DNA of 64,000 nucleotides from Zipacnadum sp036504235 (GTDB lineage Bacteria > Armatimonadota > Zipacnadia > Zipacnadales > Zipacnadaceae), in the NCBI GenBank assembly GCA_036504235.1, contig DASXVN010000068.1, positions 1 to 64,000 on the forward strand, in the 5' to 3' direction. The position numbers and the translations under genes were made by a program. The stretch's first letter is position 1. The number at the start of each line of letters is the position of its first letter. Below are positions 46,224 to 53,835 of this stretch, one piece after another. The notes beneath the pieces were generated by a model, which ran no database searches, was not told the DNA's origin, and saw only the letters and a list, made by a program, of their open reading frames with translations.

Positions 46224-46964
46224 CTAGTAGCCAGTCTCGTTGAACAGCTTGAGCGCCGCGGCATTGAACTCCGGGCCGCCCGGGCGGTTGTGGCTGATAT
46301 AGACGTGCGCCGGGGTGCCCAGCGCCGCCATCTTCTCCAGCACCTGAGCGCACAGCATCCAGCCCAGCGCGGTCTGCGCCAGCCCCGAGAGCGGCAGGAC
46401 CGGGTACTCGTAGCCCTCCGCGGTCACGCCGGCGTCGCCGAAGGGCGCGCCGTTATCGAGTACCACGTCGGCCACCTCGCAGAGCTTCTTGCCGGAGGGA
46501 TGCGCCGAGTCCACCTGCGCCGTGTACTCCAGCGAGGTCATGGCGATCACCGTCATACCCAGCTCCCGGCAGGCCAGCGACAGCTCCACCGGGCGGACAT
46601 TGCGCCCGCTCACCGAGGCCAGCAGCAGCACGTCCCCGGCGCGCAGTTCGCTAGTCTTGACGGCCAGCCGGGTCTGCTCGATATCCACGTTGATCGGCTC
46701 CGGCCGCGGGCGGTCCCGGAGGCACTCGGCCACCGGGCTGCTCACCTGGCTGGAAAAGGTCAGCAGCCGTGCGGCCATCAGCCCCCCGGCTCGGTTGAAC
46801 AGCTCCAGTTCGCCCCCGTGGCCAATGCCGTAGAGCCACAAGGCCCCCCCGTGGGTCAGCGCGTGGACGATCAGGTCCGCCCCCCGGTCCAGGTTCTCTA
46901 GCTGGCTAGCCACCAGGCGATCCAGGGCGGCGTGAGCGGCTTGCGCGTAGCTTTCGGCGAGCAT
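46224..46964 (-). CDS. SIS-domain sugar isomerase/deaminase-like protein 2
   Basis: This 246-residue protein starts at ATG 46964, with AGGAGA upstream lying in the end of the kinase gene. SIS motifs are GGALWLYGIGHGGELELFNR and LLLASVSGRNVRPVELSLAC, with IAMTSLEYTAQVDSAHPSGK following. The ending VYISHNRPGGPEFNAAAL parallels the neighbouring SIS protein. Having two different SIS paralogues side by side suggests either a heteromer or two substrates. It starts five bases after the kinase stop. The role is probably in amino-sugar phosphate metabolism. Confidence 0.87.
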   Translation of the reverse strand: MLAESYAQAAHAALDRLVASQLENLDRGADLIVHALTHGGALWLYGIGHGGELELFNRAGGLMAARLLTFSSQVSSPVAECLRDRPRPEPINVDIEQTRLAVKTSELRAGDVLLLASVSGRNVRPVELSLACRELGMTVIAMTSLEYTAQVDSAHPSGKKLCEVADVVLDNGAPFGDAGVTAEGYEYPVLPLSGLAQTALGWMLCAQVLEKMAALGTPAHVYISHNRPGGPEFNAAALKLFNETGY

Positions 46965-46969
46965 GAAAA

Positions 46970-47962
46970 TCAGTCTCCTGAGCAAGCGGCGGCCGCCAAC
47001 CGGGCTTCCGCCTCGATGAGATGGGATTGTTGGGTAGCTTCGATGCGGGCCCGCAGCTCCGGCGTCTCGGCGACCCCCATGGCCCGTAAGGCCAGCAGCG
47101 CGCCCCCGATAGCGGGGCGCACCGTGGGGATCAGCGGCCGCGCCTGCGGAGCCACCGCCAGAATCCGGTCGCAGACCTGCTGCCACCAGAGCCGGGATTT
47201 CTGCGCCACACTGCCGATGGCGATCACGGGGAAGGCCTGCTCTCCCAAGCCCAGCTTGCGGACGACCTCGACGGCCAGTCCCGCCGCCTCGTCGGCCGCG
47301 CTCAGCAGACATTGCCGGGCGATGGCGTCCCCGGCCTCCGCCTGCTCGTTGACCACGCGCGCCAGAGAGGCCAAATCGGTGCGCCCGATGCCCTCCACGT
47401 AAGTCGCGCGAAAGACCTCTCGCAGGGTAGTCAGGCCCAGACCGCGGGGAATGGCCTCGGTCAATGAGGTCTCGTGGCCCGGCATCTGCTGGGCCAGAAA
47501 GGCCGCCCGCGCCCCGCGCAGACCGACATCGTAGCCGCTGCCGAAGTCGCCCAGGATCGGCCCCATGCCCCCGACGAACAGACTGGCCCCGGCGGGGGTC
47601 CGGCCGTAGACGAACGAGCCGGTGCCGGACAGGACCACCAGGCCAAAGTCCTCCCCGGCGCAAGCGAACGCCGTATCCACCTCGCCGGCGACAAAGATTT
47701 CGGCAATCTCGCCCCGTGCTGCGATCTCCTCCTCCCAGGCGTACCGCTTGACGCTGGGGCTGCCCACCCAGAAGCGGGCGTCGCTGATCTCGCCCAGGGC
47801 CCCCTGCAGGGCCTGCCGGAAGGACGCGTCCACGGCGTCCGCGGAGTCATAAAAGGAGGCAGTAGCCCCGCCGCGACCCCAGCCCACGACCTCGCCGGAC
47901 TCGGCGATCACGGCCACCTCGCACTTGGACCCGCCCCCGTCAATACCTACCGCGTACCGCAT
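46970..47962 (-). CDS. BadF/BadG-family sugar kinase (N-acetylglucosamine kinase-like)
   Basis: Starting at ATG 47962 (GGGGGAG upstream), the 330-residue protein is a complete ASKHA ATPase. The phosphate-1 motif is AVGIDGGGSKCEVAVI at the N-terminus, the phosphate-2 motif LVVLSGTGSFVYG lies in the middle, and the adenosine-region motif GGMGPILGDFGSGYDVG is typical of GlcNAc kinase relatives in the BadF/BadG family. The product would be an amino-sugar 6-phosphate. Its neighbours, two SIS proteins (downstream) and a YdjC-type deacetylase (upstream), form a logical amino-sugar salvage route. The substrate is inferred and not proven. Confidence 0.9.
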   Translation of the reverse strand: MRYAVGIDGGGSKCEVAVIAESGEVVGWGRGGATASFYDSADAVDASFRQALQGALGEISDARFWVGSPSVKRYAWEEEIAARGEIAEIFVAGEVDTAFACAGEDFGLVVLSGTGSFVYGRTPAGASLFVGGMGPILGDFGSGYDVGLRGARAAFLAQQMPGHETSLTEAIPRGLGLTTLREVFRATYVEGIGRTDLASLARVVNEQAEAGDAIARQCLLSAADEAAGLAVEVVRKLGLGEQAFPVIAIGSVAQKSRLWWQQVCDRILAVAPQARPLIPTVRPAIGGALLALRAMGVAETPELRARIEATQQSHLIEAEARLAAAACSGD

Positions 47963-48003
47963 ATCGCACTCCCCCACCAGGAATTGCCGCCGTCGCCCAG
48001 TAT

Positions 48004-48879
48004 TCAACCCCGGGCACCGGATTCCTCCCAAGCCTCGGCGAAATTCGCCAATCGAATCCCGCGACTCGCCACCAGCTCCCGCGCCCGCGGACTGGTCAGG
48101 GCAGCGAGTTCCGTCTCCCACTCGTAGCCCCACTGGTACCGCGCGCCGGTCCATTCATCGCGGTAGCCGGGGTGGCACATCAGCTCGTTGACCCCCGGCC
48201 GCAGCCGCTCCAGGATGCCCCGCAGCGCCGTCTCGTCCAGCGCCCCGGAGACCCCGGTGCCCCAGAAATGGTCCGCGCAGCGCAGCCCCGCGCCGCGCAC
48301 CCGGCGCGCCCCCCGGCTTGCCAGCAGCGACAACAGGCGCACCTGCCCCCGGCGCGCCGGACCGGCGTGGCCCCCGGGGCCGCCGCGCTCCGCGGGCATG
48401 CGGATCACCGGAATCTCGTACTCGGCGGCCACGCGCTGCACGATCGCCAGCAGCGCAGGCCAGGCGTGGAGGTGCTGGTGGCTGTCCAGATGGGTGGGGT
48501 GCAGGCCGGCGGCGAGGCACTTGCCGACCTGCGCGCGAATCTCGATCTCCACCTGCGCGGCGCCGAAACGCCCGGTCAGCAGGCGCTTCATAAAGTCACC
48601 GTAGGACGCGGGCAGCAGACCGTCGGGGGAAGCCAGTCCGGGGATTTCCGCAGGCGCGGTCAGCGCCGACTCGCCGACCAGGCTCAGATGCACGCCGACT
48701 CCCAGCCCGGGGCACCGCGCCGCCACCGCCAAGGCGTCCTCCCAGGCCGCGCCATTAGGCATGAGGCTGGCGCTGCGCACCAGACCCGCCCGGAAAGCGT
48801 GCTCAATCCCGCGATTGACGCTCGCGCTCAGGCCCAGGTCATCGGCGTTAACGACCAGCGTGAGGGGTAAGGGGCGCAT
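48004..48879 (-). CDS. YdjC/ChbG-family carbohydrate deacetylase
   Basis: YdjC-family enzymes remove N-acetyl groups from sugars such as chitooligosaccharides or hopanoid-linked N-acetylglucosamine (HpnK). The metal-ligand signature VVNADDLGLSASVNRGI lies near residues 9-25, followed by LGVGVHLSLVGE and LHPTHLDSHQHLHAWPAL; the Asp and the His cluster form the divalent-metal site. At 291 residues the length is normal. It overlaps the end of the GT2 gene by 32 bases, implying coupled translation. It is either part of amino-sugar salvage with the kinase and SIS genes or a glycolipid modifier with the two glycosyltransferases. Confidence 0.9.
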   Translation of the reverse strand: MRPLPLTLVVNADDLGLSASVNRGIEHAFRAGLVRSASLMPNGAAWEDALAVAARCPGLGVGVHLSLVGESALTAPAEIPGLASPDGLLPASYGDFMKRLLTGRFGAAQVEIEIRAQVGKCLAAGLHPTHLDSHQHLHAWPALLAIVQRVAAEYEIPVIRMPAERGGPGGHAGPARRGQVRLLSLLASRGARRVRGAGLRCADHFWGTGVSGALDETALRGILERLRPGVNELMCHPGYRDEWTGARYQWGYEWETELAALTSPRARELVASRGIRLANFAEAWEESGARG

Positions 48880-49564
48880 GTCTCCTCAGGCGGTAGCCGG
48901 CCATGTCGGCGAAGATGCGGGGCACCACGCGCAGGCTCCCCAGGGTAGAGACGCCGGCGACGCGCGGGTGATAGTCCAGGCCCATTTCCGCGATCCGGGC
49001 CCCGACGCGCCGCAGCTCCAGGATCAGCTCGGCGTCAATGAACGACCCCTCCGACCGGACGCTGGTCTGCTCATAGAGCGAGCGGAGGAAGAACTTGAAG
49101 GCGAAGTTGACGTCCTTGACGCGCAGCCCGAACAGCATGCGAATCATCCGATTGTAGATCTTGGAGTTGATCTCGCGGCGCTTGGACTCCGCCCGGTCGC
49201 GCCGCCAGCCGATGATCAGCTCCGCGGAGTCGGTCAGGGGAATCGCGCCGAGCATGTCGTCCATCACGATGGGCAGGTCGCTGTCGGTGTAGAAGATCCA
49301 TTCCTTGGTGGCGGCCGCGAAACCGGTGCGCAGGGAGCCGCCCAGCTTGCGGTTGCGCTCATGGTGCAGGACCCGCAACTGGGGAATCTCCTCGGCCAGC
49401 CGGTCGGCCAGAGCGCCGCAGCCGTCCGTACTGGCGTCGTCCACCACGATGATCTCCACGTCGGGGGTAATGGTCAGGGCCACGCGCAGCGATTCCCGCA
49501 CCGAGGTCTCAATGTTGCCGATCTCGTTGTACATCGGGAATACAATGCTCAGGCTGTTTACCAT
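48848..49564 (-). CDS. Family 2 glycosyltransferase (dolichyl-phosphate-sugar synthase-like)
   Basis: This 238-residue GT-A protein begins LSIVFPMYNEIGNIETSV, has the nucleotide-sugar motif VEIIVVDDASTDG (about 37-49), the acceptor loop NRKLGGSLRTGF and the metal-binding DSD (FYTDSDLPIVMDD). No C-terminal membrane helices are present, so it resembles stand-alone polyprenyl-phosphate glycosyltransferases. ATG 49564 overlaps the stop of the GT39/ArnT-like gene, with GGAGGA before it. The pairing is logical: this enzyme would make the polyprenyl-phosphate sugar that the ArnT-like membrane enzyme uses as donor. The actual sugar is unknown. Confidence 0.9.
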   Translation of the reverse strand: MVNSLSIVFPMYNEIGNIETSVRESLRVALTITPDVEIIVVDDASTDGCGALADRLAEEIPQLRVLHHERNRKLGGSLRTGFAAATKEWIFYTDSDLPIVMDDMLGAIPLTDSAELIIGWRRDRAESKRREINSKIYNRMIRMLFGLRVKDVNFAFKFFLRSLYEQTSVRSEGSFIDAELILELRRVGARIAEMGLDYHPRVAGVSTLGSLRVVPRIFADMAGYRLRRHAPLTPHAGR

Positions 49565-51177
49565 CAAGGCATCCTCCGGGCCGCCCCATTGACCAGCAGC
49601 CGGAGTCGCCCGGATTGGGCTACTATTGTGCTGCGAGAGAGATCGAGCCGTCCTAGATCAAAGTCCTGGCAGATCATGACCACCGGTTCCGGGTAGGCCA
49701 GCAAGGTGTTAGCCACCGCGGGATCGTCGGTGTGGGCCAGGCGGTCGTCAAAGTAGTAGATCAGGCTGGGTCGGTGGTAGTGAAAGGACACCTGCCGCGC
49801 GCCCGGGTAGGCCGCGGCCGCCTCGGCCATCGGTTTGGTGCTGTACCACAAACTCGCCACCGGCATGATAACAGACAGCAGCCACCCCGTAAACAGCACC
49901 ATGCTCACGACCACCGCGACCGCCGCCGCCGCCAGCCGCGGCGCCCGCCTCCTCGCCAGCCCCCAGGCGACCAGCGGACCCAGCGCCAGCCAGCCGGCCA
50001 ACACCATGACTGCCCCCTGCAGCTCCGGCATCTTGCGGACCACCTGCGACGGCCCGAGAATCACCAGCAGCACCCCGAACAGCGCCGCCCCCACCAGCGC
50101 CCGCCGCAACCCCCGCTGCGCCCGCGCCTCCCCCTGCGCCGCCGTGCGCCACAGCAGCGCCACCAGCACCGCCGCCGCCGGGTAGACCGGGAAGATGTAG
50201 GTCACCAGCTGGGTCTTGGACAGCGAGAAGAAGACAAACACCACCGCCGCCCACACCAGGCACAGCCGCGCCGTCTCCCCCTCCCGCCAGGCGCGCGTCA
50301 CGGCCTGCGGCACAAACACGCTCCAGGGGAAGAACATCACCAGCAGCGTGGGCACGTTCAGGAAATACGAATACCACGCCCCCGTGACCTCGGCATGCTC
50401 GGGCTGCAGGAAGCGCTGAATGTTGTTGGCCACCAGGAACCCCTGCACAAACAGGTCTCCGTGGAGCCGGTACATGAGCAAAAACCAGGGCAGCCCCACC
50501 GCCAGCGCGGCCAGCACCGCCGCCGCCACCTCCGGCCGGAGCAGCCACCCGAGCCGCCGGGTGAAAGCGAGGTGCAGGAAGAAAGTCCCCGCCAAAAGCA
50601 GCGGCGCCACCGGCCCCTTGGCCAACGCCCCCAGGCCGGCCATCACGCCGCACAGGATCGCCGCCGCCCAGCGGCCGCGCCCTTCCGCCGTCACCCAGCG
50701 CAGGTAGAAGTAGAGGCTGGCGGTCAGGCAGACGACGAAGGTGATATCGGTAACCGCGGCCCGCGCGAGGATGATCTGCTGCAGGCAGGTAGCCAGGACG
50801 GCCGCCGCCAGCGCCCCGGTCCGCGCCCCATACTCCCGCGCCGCGAGCAGGAAGACCAGCCCCACCAACACCACCGCCAGCACTGCCGAGGGCAAACGCG
50901 CGGCAAGTTCCGTGGGGCCGAGTAACTCCGTGGAGGCCGCGGACAGCCAGTAAAACAGCGGGGGCTTGTCAAACCACGGCTGCCCCTGATAGTGCGGAGT
51001 CAGCCAGTCCCCGCCGCTGGCCATTTCCCGCGCCACCTGGCCGTAAACAGGCTCATCCGGGTCCAGCAGGGGGTAGTCGCCCGCCCGGAAGAAATACAGG
51101 AAGTAAGCGGCGATCAGCACCAGCGCCAGCAGCCACCAGCCCCGGCGCACCGACAATTGAGAGACCCTGGGACTCAT
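49564..51177 (-). CDS. ArnT/PMT-like membrane glycosyltransferase (GT39/GT83)
   Basis: The 537-residue polytopic protein starts at ATG 51177, which has GGAGGG seven bases upstream; the ATG at 51192 lacks a site. The first periplasmic loop carries the catalytic acidic motif PLLDPDEPVYGQVAREM, typical of lipid-carrier-dependent glycosyltransferases. It continues with GGDWLTPHYQGQPWFDKPPL, the conserved segment of ArnT-like enzymes. About ten or more hydrophobic helices follow, then a short periplasmic C-terminal domain. Such enzymes transfer a sugar from polyprenyl phosphate to lipid A, protein or glycan outside the inner membrane. It is co-operonic with the GT2 gene that probably makes its donor. 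Confidence 0.92.
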   Translation of the reverse strand: MSPRVSQLSVRRGWWLLALVLIAAYFLYFFRAGDYPLLDPDEPVYGQVAREMASGGDWLTPHYQGQPWFDKPPLFYWLSAASTELLGPTELAARLPSAVLAVVLVGLVFLLAAREYGARTGALAAAVLATCLQQIILARAAVTDITFVVCLTASLYFYLRWVTAEGRGRWAAAILCGVMAGLGALAKGPVAPLLLAGTFFLHLAFTRRLGWLLRPEVAAAVLAALAVGLPWFLLMYRLHGDLFVQGFLVANNIQRFLQPEHAEVTGAWYSYFLNVPTLLVMFFPWSVFVPQAVTRAWREGETARLCLVWAAVVFVFFSLSKTQLVTYIFPVYPAAAVLVALLWRTAAQGEARAQRGLRRALVGAALFGVLLVILGPSQVVRKMPELQGAVMVLAGWLALGPLVAWGLARRRAPRLAAAAVAVVVSMVLFTGWLLSVIMPVASLWYSTKPMAEAAAAYPGARQVSFHYHRPSLIYYFDDRLAHTDDPAVANTLLAYPEPVVMICQDFDLGRLDLSRSTIVAQSGRLRLLVNGAARRMP

Positions 51178-51237
51178 TATGTAACCCTCCATGTGAAAAA
51201 GAAGGGTTCGCCGCCGACCGGCCGGATACCTTGCCGC

Positions 51238-51840
51238 CTAGCCGGGCGGCAGCATCTGGTGGATGACCGGCTCCCACTTGCCGAAGTGGCTCATATGGCC
51301 CCAGTAGGCGGGATACGCCACCGCCATCCACAGCAGCGCAATCCCCAGTAGCACTGCCGTAATCGCCACGCGGAAGAGCCGATGCCGACGCCCGAGCAGC
51401 AGCGTCGGCCCCGAGCACACGCCCGCCAGCCCCGACAGCAGAAAGCCCGCCGCGGTTACCAGCGGCGAGGCCGTCAGGTGCTGCACGTAGATGCTCACCC
51501 CCACGACCATCGCGGCCAGCCCGGCGAAGAACGCGTACAGCGTCACCGCCCCCAGTCCCCGCCCCAGCCCCAAGGCCAGCGCCGCCCCCAGGAAGACCGT
51601 CCCCAGCAGCACCGACATCTCCCCGAAGGCCGTGTTGAACTGCCCCGGCAGCGGCCAGCACAGCGTCTGGTAGCCCCCGAAGATGACCGCGATCGCGCCG
51701 ACCATGGCGAATCCCGGCACCCAGGCCCGCTGGTCCTCCCGGTCCAGGCCGCGAAACACAAAGTGGGCGAGCAGGGCGAACCCCGCGGCCATGTTCACCA
51801 GCAGCAAGGTCAGAAAATCGATGAACAGCACACGCGTCAT
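51238..51840 (-). CDS. DUF981-type polytopic membrane protein
   Basis: The 200-residue protein has six or so hydrophobic segments (FIDFLTLLLVNMAAGFALLA, GFAMVGAIAVIFGGYQTLCW, MSVLLGTVFLGAALALGLG, LYAFFAGLAAMVVGVSIYVQ, and two more). Polar signatures such as PLPGQFNTAFGE and AYPAYWGHMSHFGKW fit the DUF981 family of unknown function. Start choice is open: AAGGAG abuts ATG 51840 directly, which is too close, whereas a GTG nine bases further in (51831) would have ideal spacing. The gene is 60 bases upstream of the ArnT-like gene and may be the first of that operon. Confidence 0.7.
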   Translation of the reverse strand: MTRVLFIDFLTLLLVNMAAGFALLAHFVFRGLDREDQRAWVPGFAMVGAIAVIFGGYQTLCWPLPGQFNTAFGEMSVLLGTVFLGAALALGLGRGLGAVTLYAFFAGLAAMVVGVSIYVQHLTASPLVTAAGFLLSGLAGVCSGPTLLLGRRHRLFRVAITAVLLGIALLWMAVAYPAYWGHMSHFGKWEPVIHQMLPPG

Positions 51841-51963
51841 CTCCTTACCGAGAATAGAGCCGCTTCCGCAACGTGAACCTCCCCGCACCCGCCGGGGTCA
51901 ACAAAGTGAGCACCAGGCGCCGACACGTACCGGGGCGCCCTATCACGTGTCCGGGAGGGTCCC

Positions 51964-52320
51964 ATGATTGAAGTCCGCCGCGTCTACGAACCTGCCCTGG
52001 AGAGCGACGGCCAGCGCGTCCTGGTGGACCGCCTCTGGCCCCGTGGTCTCTCCAAAGAAGAGGCCGCCGTGGACCTCTGGCTGCGCGAGATCGCCCCCAG
52101 CGACGACCTGCGCGAGTGGTTCGGCCATGACCCGGCCAAGTGGGACGAGTTCCAGCAGCGCTACTCCCAGGAGCTGGCGAACCAGGCGGCGGCGCTAGCC
52201 AAGCTGGCGGAACTCGCCGCCGCCGGTCCGGTAACGCTGCTCTTCGCGGCCAAGGACGAAAAGCACAACAACGCGGTCGCCCTGGCGACGTATCTGCGCC
52301 TTCACGCCCTGGTCGCCTAG
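51964..52320 (+). CDS. DUF488 family protein (YeaO-like)
   Basis: This complete 118-residue protein has the DUF488 pattern: RVYEPALESDGQRVLVDRLWPRG at the N-terminus (residues 6-28), LWLREIAPSDDLREWFGHDP in the middle, and a C-terminal TLLFAAKDEKHNNAVALATYL. The second motif normally reads similarly with conserved Trp and Asp. GGGAGGG lies shortly before the ATG. It stands alone between the divergent DUF981-type gene and a repeat block. The family has no firmly established function. Confidence 0.92.
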   Translation: MIEVRRVYEPALESDGQRVLVDRLWPRGLSKEEAAVDLWLREIAPSDDLREWFGHDPAKWDEFQQRYSQELANQAAALAKLAELAAAGPVTLLFAAKDEKHNNAVALATYLRLHALVA

Positions 52321-52342
52321 CCCGCGGCAAATGCCGTTTCCC

Positions 52343-52639
52343 CGTAGGGGCGGAGCTTGCTCCGCCCGCGCCCAGGCGCTAGACTGTGGCCCTTGCCGTT
52401 GCCGTTTGCCGTTTGTAGGGCGGGGACTCGCCGCGGGCCCTGAGCCTGTCGAAGGGTACCCCGCCGCCCCTCCGCCGTTGCCGTATGTAGGGGTGGATCT
52501 TCCGCGGAGCCGTATCCCGCGGAACCTCCACCCGGCCGGCCACCAAACCCTCGCGCCCACCGCGGGCGGAGCAAGCTCCGCCCCTACGCAGAAACGGCCT
52601 TTGCCTTTGCCGTTCCCCCCTCTCCTGCCAGGAGAGGGG
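52343..52639. repeat. Nested block of interspersed hairpin repeats
   Basis: Perfect 28-base inverted arms at 52343-52370 and 52561-52588 (CGTAGGGGCGGAGCTTGCTC...) enclose further elements. One is a GTAGGGCGGGGACTCG copy interrupted at 52431-52456 by a unit containing CCCTGAGCCTGTCGAAGGG. Another is a TGTAGGGGTGGATCTTCCGC hairpin from about 52486. After the right arm come TTTGCCGTT (52606-52614) and the hairpin CCCCTCTCC TGCCA GGAGAGGGG (about 52617-52639). The block fills the convergent gap between DUF488 and the thioredoxin-reductase-like gene. Long open frames across it are artefacts of high GC. Confidence 0.85.
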
Positions 52640-52670
52640 CCGGGGGTGAGGCCGGCCTTTGCCTTGCCCC

Positions 52671-53639
52671 TCAAACACTCGCCGGTCCCCGGTCCCACCT
52701 CATCGTCTCGCGGCGGCGAATCTGCTTCTCCGCGGCCAGCGCCGCGCACGCGCCCTCCGCGGCCGCCACCACCTGTTGCCGCACCTGCTTGCTGCGCACA
52801 TCCCCCGCCGCGTAGACCCCCGCCTGGCTGGTCAGGCCCAACTCATCCGTGAGCAGATATCCCTTCCCGTCGGTCGCCAGCGCCCCTTCCAGGAAATCCG
52901 TGGCGGGCGCCGCGCCGCGCAGGTACAGGAACACGCCCGGCGCCTCTATCGTCCGCCGGCTGCCGTCGTGAGTAAGAAACACCGCCCCCGTGACCACCTG
53001 GTCGCCCACAATCTCCGCCAGGCGCAGCCCGTTCTCTACGGTGACGTTCTCATACGACGCCAGGGCCTGCTGCAGCTCCGCCGGAACATTGAGCCGCGGC
53101 GTGGGCGTGACCAGGGTCACGCGGCGCGCGAGCCCGGCCAGCGCCAGCGTCTCCTCCCCCGCCTGCTCGTCCTCGCCGACCACCAGTACGTCCTCCCCCT
53201 TGTACAGGGGTCCGTCGCAGGCGACGCAGCGGCAGATGCCCCGCCCCTCAAACTCTTCCTCGCCGGGCAGCTTATCCGCGCGCCCCATCGCCCCCGTGGC
53301 GATGATCAACGCCTGCGGTATATACAGGTCCCGGCCCGCGGCGACCATGATCTGGCCAGTGCTGAAGTCGACCGTGGTGACCGAGGTCAGCTCGTGGCGC
53401 GCCCCCGCGTCCAGCGCCTGGCGGCGGATAATCGCGAGAATCTCGCGCCCCGAGCGGGGCTGGTCCTGCCCGGGGAAGTTGCCGACCGTCGGCGCCTTGG
53501 ACATCATCCCCGTCAGTTCCCCGGGACTGAGCACCAGCGTATCGAGTCCGGCGCGGGCCGCGTAGAGGGCCGCCGTAAACCCCGCCGGTCCGCCCCCTAG
53601 AATCAGCACTTCACAAACCTTTTCACCCAAATCAGACAT
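52671..53639 (-). CDS. Thioredoxin reductase-like FAD/NAD(P) disulfide oxidoreductase
   Basis: This 322-residue protein starts at ATG 53639 with GGGAGG upstream. The FAD motif ILGGGPAGFTAALYAARAG lies at residues 14-32, the redox-active CVAC at 138-141 in the usual position before DGP, the NAD(P) motif VVGEDEQAGEETLALAG near 155, and the C-terminal FAD motif VYAAGDVRSKQ near 283. Two departures are visible. An extra Cys at 136 makes the site CRCVAC, and the dinucleotide motif reads GEDEQAG rather than the usual GGGDSA-type loop. It may therefore serve a partner other than classical thioredoxin. No trxA gene is adjacent. Confidence 0.88.
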   Translation of the reverse strand: MSDLGEKVCEVLILGGGPAGFTAALYAARAGLDTLVLSPGELTGMMSKAPTVGNFPGQDQPRSGREILAIIRRQALDAGARHELTSVTTVDFSTGQIMVAAGRDLYIPQALIIATGAMGRADKLPGEEEFEGRGICRCVACDGPLYKGEDVLVVGEDEQAGEETLALAGLARRVTLVTPTPRLNVPAELQQALASYENVTVENGLRLAEIVGDQVVTGAVFLTHDGSRRTIEAPGVFLYLRGAAPATDFLEGALATDGKGYLLTDELGLTSQAGVYAAGDVRSKQVRQQVVAAAEGACAALAAEKQIRRRETMRWDRGPASV

Positions 53640-53835
53640 CAAGCAGCCTCCCTCAGCTAGCGCGGACCGCCTCGGCCCGCGGTACTTCCGACGACCGGGC
53701 GCCGGACGTGGTTCTGTTCGCTGCGCCGCCCGCCCGCACCTACCGCCGCCGCGCGCTCGGGCAGGACCCGCGCCGCCGGTGGCGAATATCCCTCCCGAAC
53801 GCGAGTCTTACCGTCCCCGCTCGGAGGTCTCAGGA

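Noticed and set aside
52321..52670. CRISPR array in the repeat-rich gap
   Set aside because: The repeats are inverted and nested and of several different kinds, without regular direct repeats and spacers; no cas genes are present.
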